Shown here piece by piece: positions 58,198-64,000 of a stretch of 64,000 nucleotides of DNA. Made by a program: the position numbers and the translations under genes. The DNA is from Tubulanus polymorphus. Its lineage: Eukaryota > Nemertea > Palaeonemertea > Tubulaniformes > Tubulanidae. Below the pieces are notes generated by a model. The model worked only from the letters and a program-made list of their open reading frames with translations, had not been told where the DNA came from and made no database searches. How positions within the stretch are numbered: position 1 is the first letter of the stretch; the number at the start of each line of letters is the position of its first letter. The DNA is taken from positions 5,800,231-5,864,230 of the forward strand of contig NC_134033.1 of NCBI RefSeq assembly GCF_964204645.1. Reading direction: 5' to 3'.

Positions 58198-59205
58198 ATG
58201 GTTTTATTATTTGAAAAATCAATTAGAGGTGGAATTAGTGGTGTTATGGGAGATAGATATTTTAAAGCAAATGATGAATATAAATTATTATATATTGACG
58301 CCAATAATTTATATGGTTGGGCAATGATGCAACCTCAACCATATAAAAATTTTATATTAACAGAAGTTGAAAATGATGATAAAACTGATTGGGAAAGCGC
58401 AATTATTAGTTTAAAAGATGAAGCACCAATTGGTTATTTCTTTGTAGTTGATTTAGAATATCCTGAAAATATAAAGTTTAAAACAAGAAACTTACCTTAT
58501 TGCCCAGAACATTTAACTGTAGATGATAGTTATTTAAGTGAATACCAGAAGAAAATAAAACCGAAAGATCATGTTTTTACAGAAAAATTAATACTTACTC
58601 AAAATAATAAATACAATTATATTGTTCATTATAGAATGTTAAAATTTTATCTAAAACAAGGAATGAAATTAAAGAAAGTACATAGATATATTGAATTTAA
58701 TCAATCGAAGTGGTTAGAAAAATATATAGATTTCAATACTCAACAGAGAACAATATCAAAAAATGATTTTGAGAAGGATTTTTTTAAGTTAATGAACAAT
58801 GCATTTTATGGAAAAACATGCGAAAATATTAGAAATAGAAATGATATTGAATTAGTGAATAATTATGAAAGATTAAGGCATTTACAATCAAGTCCTAGAC
58901 ATCTAGGAAATAAAAGATTTGAAGATTATTTAACAGCAGTAAAATTAAAAAGAACATCTATGAAATTTAATAAACCAATATTTATAGGTTCAACTGTTTT
59001 AGAAGTTTCAAAATTATTAATGTATGATTTTTATTATAATGTTTTGCAACCACTTTTTGGGGAAAAGCATATTGAAATATTATATTTTGATTCTGTAACA
59101 GCTGACACCCCAATATTATTAAAATGTAATAATAAAATATTGGTAAGAAGAATTTCAGAAATAATTCCAAAACAAAATGAATTTCATATGGTGAAAAAGA
59201 ATTAA
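58198..59205 (+). CDS. polB: DNA polymerase B, palm and fingers, with the N-terminal intein part
   Basis: It carries motif A (YIDANNLYGWAMMQ) and motif B (KLMNNAFYGKTCEN) of protein-primed polymerases, then runs into the first half of motif C (EILYFD). There the intein begins with SVTADTPILL, the usual N-terminal splicing block with Ser as nucleophile. The frame is lost soon afterwards and ends at 59205. The annotated start is only the first Met after the upstream stop and is not a true initiation site. Neighbouring frames before and after are parts of the same ancestral gene. Confidence 0.85.
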   Translation: MVLLFEKSIRGGISGVMGDRYFKANDEYKLLYIDANNLYGWAMMQPQPYKNFILTEVENDDKTDWESAIISLKDEAPIGYFFVVDLEYPENIKFKTRNLPYCPEHLTVDDSYLSEYQKKIKPKDHVFTEKLILTQNNKYNYIVHYRMLKFYLKQGMKLKKVHRYIEFNQSKWLEKYIDFNTQQRTISKNDFEKDFFKLMNNAFYGKTCENIRNRNDIELVNNYERLRHLQSSPRHLGNKRFEDYLTAVKLKRTSMKFNKPIFIGSTVLEVSKLLMYDFYYNVLQPLFGEKHIEILYFDSVTADTPILLKCNNKILVRRISEIIPKQNEFHMVKKN

Positions 59206-60149
59206 TACAAATAAATGGATTAATGGATGTTTGGACAAGAAATGGATGGAAAAAATTAAATAATATTATTAGACATAAAACAAATAAGAAAATCTATAGA
59301 GTTAGAACTAAATTAGGATTTGTAGATGTTACAGAAGATCATAGTTTAATTAAACAAAATGGTGATGAAATAAAACCAACTGATATAAAAATTGGAGATG
59401 AATTATTACATAAAAGATTTTACCCAAGAATGAATCATATGTCATTTGATGAAATAATTGATAATATTTATAATATAGAACCCGAAACATTGGAAGAAAA
59501 AGAATATTTTATCAAAGGATTTTTCATGGGTGATGGTTCAGCAGGTGTGTATAAATATGTTTGGGGCAATAAATATTGTTGGTACTTATGCAATCAAGAC
59601 TTAAAATTATTAGAAAGAATTAAGAAATTCTGTGAAGAAGTTTATCCAAATAAAATATTTAGAATCATGGATCATATGAAATCATCCGCTGTTTATAGAA
59701 TATTTGTAAATAATCCTAAAGATTTTGCTACAAAATATAATGATGAATTCTATATTCATGCAATAGTGAAAAGTAATACTTCAACAAAAGAAAAGATAGT
59801 TCCAGATTATGTATTAAATGCAAAAAATAATTTAAGAAAATGGTTCTTCATTGGATTCTATGCAGCAGATGGTTCAAAAAGTTTCCAAAACCGCAAAACA
59901 ATATCCTTTGCTCAAAAAGGAAAAGTTGCTATATCAGGATTGAATATATTATGTAATTCATTAGGTTTCAATATGAATATTGGGTTGATTAAATCTAAAC
60001 CAAATTGTTTTAATTTAAGGCATGTAGAAAAAGAATTAACAGAAGAAGTTAAAGATTTATTTGAAATATATAACCCAACTGACTATGTTTATGATTTATC
60101 AACAGATGATGGAACATTCAATTCTGGGTTCCCATTAATCCAAAAAAAT
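59092..60149 (+). other. LAGLIDADG intein inserted in polymerase motif C, frame-broken
   Basis: The intein begins at Ser (59092) directly after YFD and ends after the penultimate Lys and terminal Asn at 60149, where the host gene resumes with TDS; it thus splits the YxDTDS catalytic motif. Block A (SVTADTPILL), block B (VDVTEDHSLI with its His), and two LAGLIDADG-type helices (FIKGFFMGDGSAG and FFIGFYAADGSKS) are present, so it carried a homing endonuclease. The length is 1,058 bases, not a multiple of three. The decayed copy at 37 kb is seven bases longer between equivalent points near 59165-59195, so this copy has a 7-base deletion. Without one continuous frame it cannot splice. Confidence 0.85.
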
Positions 60150-60605
60150 ACTGACAGTTACATACCAAAAATAAAGACAAATGATATAACAAAAGACTTA
60201 AAAACATTAAAACATTATTTTGATTTTAGCAATTACCCCAAAGATCATGAATTGTTTAGTAATGATAATAAAAAGATTCCTGGTAAGTTTAAAGATGAAT
60301 TAGGAGGTGATGAAATGATTGAATTTGTTGGTATAAGAAGTAAAATGTATAGTTATAGAACAAAAGATCATGAAGCTAAAAAGTTAAAAGGAATAACAAA
60401 ACATGTGGTTGATAAACATATAGAATTTCAAGATTATATAAAGTGTTTATATAAATCAATTGTAATGAAACACAAAATGAATTGTTTAAGATCAGAAGAT
60501 CATGAGATGTACATTAATGAAGTTGAAAAAACTAGTTTAAATCCAATTGATGATAAAAGGCATATTTTAGATGATGGTATAAAAACATTACCTTATGGCT
60601 ATTAA
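59223..60605 (+). CDS. polB: DNA polymerase B: C-terminal intein part and polymerase C-terminus
   Basis: The first 309 codons are intein (endonuclease domain and the C-terminal splicing block ending in Asn). From 60150 the polymerase resumes with TDSYIP, completing motif C, followed by the conserved C-terminal blocks GKFKDELGGDEMIEFVGIRS, KGITKHVVDKHI and DDKRHILDDGIKTLPYGY. The last six residues are the usual end of this polymerase family, so the 3' end is intact. The start codon at 59223 is not an original start. The gene is convergent with the zinc-finger gene, and the two overlap by four bases at the stops. Confidence 0.85.
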   Translation: MDVWTRNGWKKLNNIIRHKTNKKIYRVRTKLGFVDVTEDHSLIKQNGDEIKPTDIKIGDELLHKRFYPRMNHMSFDEIIDNIYNIEPETLEEKEYFIKGFFMGDGSAGVYKYVWGNKYCWYLCNQDLKLLERIKKFCEEVYPNKIFRIMDHMKSSAVYRIFVNNPKDFATKYNDEFYIHAIVKSNTSTKEKIVPDYVLNAKNNLRKWFFIGFYAADGSKSFQNRKTISFAQKGKVAISGLNILCNSLGFNMNIGLIKSKPNCFNLRHVEKELTEEVKDLFEIYNPTDYVYDLSTDDGTFNSGFPLIQKNTDSYIPKIKTNDITKDLKTLKHYFDFSNYPKDHELFSNDNKKIPGKFKDELGGDEMIEFVGIRSKMYSYRTKDHEAKKLKGITKHVVDKHIEFQDYIKCLYKSIVMKHKMNCLRSEDHEMYINEVEKTSLNPIDDKRHILDDGIKTLPYGY

Positions 60606-61903
60606 AACATAAAATCAATATCATCATACTCGAAATCATTATTAGCTTCTTCATTTTCATTTAATTGTTCAGGTTCTTCTTCCATTCCATTTTTCTCATT
60701 TAAATAAAGTTCTATCTTGTTCCACATTTCATTTCGCTCTCTTTGTTTCTTTTTGTTTGTTAATTCATCAAATGGAATTATAATATCTAGGTTTAAATAA
60801 TTTACAATCTTATTTAAAAAGAATTCATAATTTATTGAATCTGTTATTCTATTTTCCAAATGATACATTAATATTTGTTTAAATATTTTTTTTATATTTT
60901 CCATATCTTCTTCTGTTAATTTAGGTTTTTCATAATAATCGTTAAATAATAAATATAAATACATTTTCTTTTCTTTTGTGTTAAATGTTGGTGGAATAAT
61001 TGTTTTTATAATATCTTTTTTAGTTATTTCACCATTTTTATTTTCTATTATTTTCATTTTTTCAAGCCATTGTATATATTCTGGTGTATGATCTTCTATA
61101 GAAAATATTTTAAAAATTTCATCAAGATAATTTAATTTTGGATCTATGAGAAAATCTCTAGTTTTTTCTTCACCCCATAAATTCTTTTGCCATCCACAAT
61201 CAACACAAAATAACACAGTACCTTCTTGTCTTAAGGTCGCATAAATACATTGTGGGCATTTTTGTTTATAATTTATTAGTAATAGATCTTCATTAAGCTC
61301 TTGGTATTTTCTTATGTTTTCTTTATGTTTTATTGTTCTATTATGTAGATTTAAATTACTTGTTGTAATAATCAATTTACAATATTTACAATAATATGTT
61401 TTTCTTGTTAATTCATTATATTGTTTTTCTAACTTTTCAATTGTTTCTTCATTATCTGGTAACGTTTTCTCATATTTTATTTTTTCTAATAAATTATTTT
61501 TTCTTTCATTGAATTCAGTTTCAAATTTATTAGAAATTTTATCTATATGTGCTTTACAAAATTGATGATTCTCCCAATCTTCTATATTGTCAGGGCTATA
61601 TTTTACTTGACAAGGCTCACAGAAATTATTCTTTACATTATTCTTGTTATAAAATAAAAAAGGTTTTTTCCAAATAACTTCAGGTTCAACTTCAGCAGAA
61701 TTACTATCAACATTAGCCATTGCGCCATTAATTCTACACTTCTCTGAATGTTTTTTAACATAATTTCTTGAGAATAATTGATTACATTTTGGGCAGTTTA
61801 TTTTAGGGGGTTTATAATTTTCATCATGTTTTTTCATATGTCGAGCCTTATTACTTTTTCTTAGAAGTTCACCACAAATTTCACATGCTATCTTCTCTTC
61901 CAT
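60602..61903 (-). CDS. Multi-zinc-finger protein of the Polinton
   Basis: 433 residues. Two C2H2-type fingers stand at the N-terminus (CEICGELLRKSNKARHMKKH; CPKCNQLFSRNYVKKHSEKC), a C-C-H-H finger follows near residue 95 (CEPCQVKY), then a coiled, charged stretch, another C2H2 finger (CKYCKLIITTSNLNLH) and a zinc ribbon (CPQC ... CVDCG). The C-terminal 200 residues are predicted helical and charged, with an acidic end. Its first finger resembles the N-terminal fingers of the neighbouring polymerase. A DNA- or RNA-binding role is plausible; no enzyme motif is seen. It is divergently transcribed from the penton-like gene across a 68-base gap that holds both promoter blocks. Confidence 0.75.
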   Translation of the reverse strand: MEEKIACEICGELLRKSNKARHMKKHDENYKPPKINCPKCNQLFSRNYVKKHSEKCRINGAMANVDSNSAEVEPEVIWKKPFLFYNKNNVKNNFCEPCQVKYSPDNIEDWENHQFCKAHIDKISNKFETEFNERKNNLLEKIKYEKTLPDNEETIEKLEKQYNELTRKTYYCKYCKLIITTSNLNLHNRTIKHKENIRKYQELNEDLLLINYKQKCPQCIYATLRQEGTVLFCVDCGWQKNLWGEEKTRDFLIDPKLNYLDEIFKIFSIEDHTPEYIQWLEKMKIIENKNGEITKKDIIKTIIPPTFNTKEKKMYLYLLFNDYYEKPKLTEEDMENIKKIFKQILMYHLENRITDSINYEFFLNKIVNYLNLDIIIPFDELTNKKKQRERNEMWNKIELYLNEKNGMEEEPEQLNENEEANNDFEYDDIDFMF

Positions 61904-61921
61904 TTATTTAAGAAAAATTTT
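61901..61921 (-). promoter_or_regulatory. Element-specific promoter block 2 (zinc-finger gene)
   Basis: On the minus strand: AATTTTTCTTAAATAAATG ending in the start codon at 61903. Confidence 0.6.
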
Positions 61922-61949
61922 ATTAAAATTAATTTTTAGTGATGAGCGG

Positions 61950-61974
61950 TAATTTTTTTATGTTATAAATAATG
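61950..61974 (+). promoter_or_regulatory. Element-specific promoter block 3 (penton-like gene)
   Basis: TAATTTTTTTA, a short spacer, then TATAAATAATG, with a TATA-box-like core directly before the start codon. Confidence 0.6.
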
Positions 61975-62730
61975 GTAGAATTAAAAGAATACAGAATATT
62001 TATAGATTCTAGAAGGCTTACAAATTATAAATCACATAATTTACTAGTACAATTAGACAGAGAATTCAAAAATTGTGTAGATTTAAAATTAGTAAATATA
62101 AGTTTATGTAATTCTTTTTACAATATATCGAATAAAACTATTGAACATAATACTTTTTTAATTCATATTAGAAGTATAAATAAATGGTTTAATCTATTTC
62201 TAAGACCAGGATTATATAATTTAGAAACATTATCTCAAGAAATTAATCGTAGAGCACGATTAAAACTTAAAAGTGAAGATAAATTTTTAATAAGATTTAT
62301 AAAAAGTGATAGTTCTGGTAAAATTAAAATAAAGTTAGATGATGAAAACAAACATGCATTTATGGTAAAAAAACCTATAGCTAAATTGCTAGGAATTGCA
62401 CCAGATATTGTTACAGGAAACGTAGAAGGTATTTCAAATATAATACCTTTTACACACTTTTATATTTATTGCAATTTAATCGATCCTACAAAAACATTCG
62501 AAGCAACTAAAGATATAACTTGTAATTCTGGTTTACTAAACATTTTACCATTGAAGAATGTTAAAGAATTTGGAACGCAAATAAATTATAATTTAACAGA
62601 ATGTGATTTCAAACCATGCATTCCTCGTTTTAATAATTTTAGATTAGAAATTAGAAATCATAATGGATACTTAATTGATTTAAATAATTTCCCTGTAATT
62701 TATGAATTAGTTATAAGATGTAGAGAGTAA
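61972..62730 (+). CDS. Penton-like minor capsid protein candidate
   Basis: 252 residues, beta-rich, no membrane segment. Blocks that match the Polinton minor-capsid family in type and order are FLRPGLYNLETLSQEINR near residue 80, a hydrophobic/charged SGKIKIKLDD stretch, ISNIIPFTHFYIYCNLID near 160, SGLLNILPLKNVKEFG near 190, and an end with FRLEIRNHNGYLIDLNNFP then YELVIRCRE. In this family the protein forms a single jelly-roll penton at the capsid vertices. Assignment rests on pattern recognition; a structure comparison would settle it. Its stop codon overlaps the promoter block of the next gene, the first of a row of four closely packed small genes on the same strand. Confidence 0.6.
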   Translation: MVELKEYRIFIDSRRLTNYKSHNLLVQLDREFKNCVDLKLVNISLCNSFYNISNKTIEHNTFLIHIRSINKWFNLFLRPGLYNLETLSQEINRRARLKLKSEDKFLIRFIKSDSSGKIKIKLDDENKHAFMVKKPIAKLLGIAPDIVTGNVEGISNIIPFTHFYIYCNLIDPTKTFEATKDITCNSGLLNILPLKNVKEFGTQINYNLTECDFKPCIPRFNNFRLEIRNHNGYLIDLNNFPVIYELVIRCRE

Positions 62731-62748
62731 TTTTTCACTATATAAATG
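62727..62748 (+). promoter_or_regulatory. Element-specific promoter block 4
   Basis: TAATTTTTCACTATATAAATG; the TAA at its start is the stop codon of the penton-like gene. Confidence 0.6.
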
Positions 62749-63087
62749 AATATAACTGTTGGACCGAGTATATGTTTTGGGTTTGATTTTAAACATGGTA
62801 AAGAAATGAGAATTAAACTAAATGATGTAATTACTGATATAAAAAGTAAATCATTTAACAATGCATCAATGATTGATAAAGAAAAGTATAATATAGAAAA
62901 AGTAATTGATTTAATTAAATCACCTTTAGAATATTATGAATTAAATGAAGATGGAATTATTGATGATATTAAAAACATATTATCCAAAATATATGATAAT
63001 CATAAAACTAGTAATGAAATAAATGTTGAAATAATCATAAATAAGATAACTAAATATTTTGATGATAGTAATTTTTTTGATAAATAA
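62746..63087 (+). CDS. Small Polinton protein, 113 aa, unknown
   Basis: It is charged and mostly helical after a short beta-type start (MNITVGPSICFGFDFKHG), with no membrane segment and no cysteine cluster. Its stop codon is directly followed by the start codon of the next gene (TAAATG). I do not recognise the family. Its place between the penton-like and the membrane protein genes suggests a virion or assembly component, which is inference. Confidence 0.6.
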   Translation: MNITVGPSICFGFDFKHGKEMRIKLNDVITDIKSKSFNNASMIDKEKYNIEKVIDLIKSPLEYYELNEDGIIDDIKNILSKIYDNHKTSNEINVEIIINKITKYFDDSNFFDK

Positions 63088-63090
63088 ATG
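63068..63090 (+). promoter_or_regulatory. Element-specific promoter block 5
   Basis: GTAATTTTTTTGATAAATAAATG, lying inside the last codons of the preceding gene, so the coding sequence and promoter share bases. Confidence 0.6.
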
Positions 63091-63309
63091 AGTGATAATA
63101 AGTGGATAATAACTGGATTATATAATGGCGCATTACTATCAGTTGGAACTGTTGGTTATTCAATGGTATTAAAAAAAGTTTTCAAAATGGGAAGTGTTAA
63201 TGTTGATAGATTTGATATAAATGATATTTTGAAATTAACGTTAGCAGTTACTTTATCTAATTTAACTATTGATTATTTGGAAAAACAAAAATATATTCCT
63301 CCCATATAA
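63088..63309 (+). CDS. Small membrane protein of the Polinton, 73 aa
   Basis: Two hydrophobic stretches: WIITGLYNGALLSVGTVGYS near the N-terminus and DILKLTLAVTLSNLTIDYL near the C-terminus, probably a two-span membrane protein. No motif identifies its job. Short membrane proteins of this type occur next to capsid genes in Polintons and could act in virion membrane or entry functions; this is inference. Confidence 0.6.
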   Translation: MSDNKWIITGLYNGALLSVGTVGYSMVLKKVFKMGSVNVDRFDINDILKLTLAVTLSNLTIDYLEKQKYIPPI

Positions 63310-63312
63310 ATG

Positions 63313-63336
63313 TATAATTTTTTTGTTAAATAAATG
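63313..63336 (+). promoter_or_regulatory. Element-specific promoter block 6
   Basis: ATAATTTTTTTGTTAAATAAATG directly before the next gene. Confidence 0.6.
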
Positions 63337-63756
63337 GCTTCTGCAATTATAACTATTATAGGATCGGCAATTGTTAACGCTTTAGCATTTACTGGTGGTG
63401 GTTATTTATTTAAACATATTGATAAAAATAGTTCATTAGGAGAACAAAGAAGACATAACTTAGCATTAGAGAAATATAATAAAGCAGCAGAAGAATATAG
63501 AGAAAAGAGGCAAAACTATATGGATTATATTAACAAAGAATTATATGATCAGAAGATTTCACATAGAGATTTTCAATCAGTTGATGATGCAATGAGTTTA
63601 TATAACGCGGTAACCAATAAAGAAAAATTACATCTATACAAACCTAAATTATCAGATTATTATACCCCAAGTAAAGAACAACAGAAATATGAAATAATAT
63701 GGATTTTAGGTGGAACAGTTATAGTTATATTTGTTGCTTATAAGTTTACTAATTAG
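63334..63756 (+). CDS. Membrane-anchored coiled protein of the Polinton, 140 aa
   Basis: It begins with a hydrophobic, glycine-containing segment (AIITIIGSAIVNALAFTGGG), then has a long charged helix (HNLALEKYNKAAEEYREKRQ, MDYINKELYDQ), a conserved-looking DFQSVDDAMSLYNAVTN block, and a C-terminal membrane span (IIWILGGTVIVIFVAYKF). I associate this layout with an uncharacterised protein family repeated in cnidarian and other invertebrate Polinton-like elements, but function is not known. The two membrane segments around a soluble helix suggest a membrane-shaping or virion-membrane protein. Confidence 0.6.
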   Translation: MASAIITIIGSAIVNALAFTGGGYLFKHIDKNSSLGEQRRHNLALEKYNKAAEEYREKRQNYMDYINKELYDQKISHRDFQSVDDAMSLYNAVTNKEKLHLYKPKLSDYYTPSKEQQKYEIIWILGGTVIVIFVAYKFTN

Positions 63757-63778
63757 TAATTTTTTTGCTAAATAAATG
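63755..63778 (+). promoter_or_regulatory. Element-specific promoter block 7
   Basis: AGTAATTTTTTTGCTAAATAAATG, starting at the stop codon of the preceding gene and ending in the next start codon. Confidence 0.6.
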
Positions 63779-64000
63779 GAAGATAAAGTTGATAGTATTG
63801 ATATTATTCCTCATGATATAAATAAAACTAAATTAAAAATATATTTAGAAAAACAAATATTAGAATTTGAAAGTGACTTAAAGATAAAAAAGAAAAAATA
63901 TTTAAAAATTAAAATTATATATTATTTAATTATAAGTGGTTCGGTTACAATTAGTTCTGTAATAACATTTCTAGCAATATTCAGTCCATTAACACCTTTA
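63776..64000 (+). CDS. Partial small membrane protein of the Polinton, cut by window end
   Basis: Seventy-five codons are visible before the window ends. A soluble N-terminus with a lysine-rich helix (ESDLKIKKKKYLKIK) is followed by a hydrophobic segment (IIYYLIISGSVTISSVITFL). Recognised as a gene mainly from the upstream block 7 and the uninterrupted frame. The product is unknown. Confidence 0.55.
   Translation, partial: MEDKVDSIDIIPHDINKTKLKIYLEKQILEFESDLKIKKKKYLKIKIIYYLIISGSVTISSVITFLAIFSPLTPL

Larger units (their letters stand above)
55524..64000. mobile_element. Polinton/Maverick-type element, left part
   Basis: This continuous block is strongly AT-rich compared with the host genes, with compact intronless genes: a protein-primed family B polymerase, a zinc-finger protein, a penton-like protein and four small proteins. 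All start with a common upstream block. These are features of Polintons and the related adintovirus-like group. The integrase, the packaging ATPase, the maturation protease and the major capsid protein are not in the window and would be expected beyond 64000. No terminal inverted repeat is visible at the left junction with the Penelope element, so the left end may be lost. Confidence 0.85.

Overview
This is animal nuclear DNA. Genes are split by GT-AG introns with matching phases, and the products are animal-specific: class A GPCRs, astacin and TSP1 domains, PAN/apple domains and a secreted cysteine-rich peptide. Much of the rest is transposon debris: non-LTR elements, a Penelope-like element, MITEs and a Polinton/Maverick. 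A marine invertebrate, probably a spiralian or cnidarian, fits best; the sequence does not identify the species.

Layout. 0-10 kb: a two-exon GPCR (3992-6460, minus) in otherwise gene-poor DNA. 10-32 kb: two tandem copies of a seven-coding-exon astacin-like/TSP1 gene (11782-15695 and 27029-30841, minus). Between them lie an intronless GPCR (18512-19531) and a PAN-domain gene inside a nearly perfect 2088-bp tandem duplication (21401-25575); a third, frameshifted PAN exon lies near 33 kb. In both astacin copies the residues needed for catalysis are changed in the same way, so they look like pseudoenzymes. 33-53 kb: LINE remnants, a decayed second copy of the Polinton polymerase gene (35858-38065), two more intronless GPCRs (39030-39998 and 42651-43694), a two-exon secreted cysteine-rich peptide gene (46470-46758, minus), several palindromic or foldback elements and long (TA)n arrays. 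53.5-55.5 kb: a broken Penelope-like element. 55.5-64 kb: the left part of an AT-rich Polinton/Maverick, running off the right edge.

The Polinton part encodes a protein-primed family B DNA polymerase interrupted by a LAGLIDADG intein placed inside polymerase motif C, a multi-zinc-finger protein, a penton-like minor capsid candidate and four small proteins, three with membrane segments. The polymerase reading frame is broken twice. All seven recognised gene starts in the element carry the same AT-rich block directly before the ATG, roughly TAATTTTTT then a short spacer then TAAATAAATG. This looks like an element-specific promoter and is the most distinctive regulatory signal in the window.
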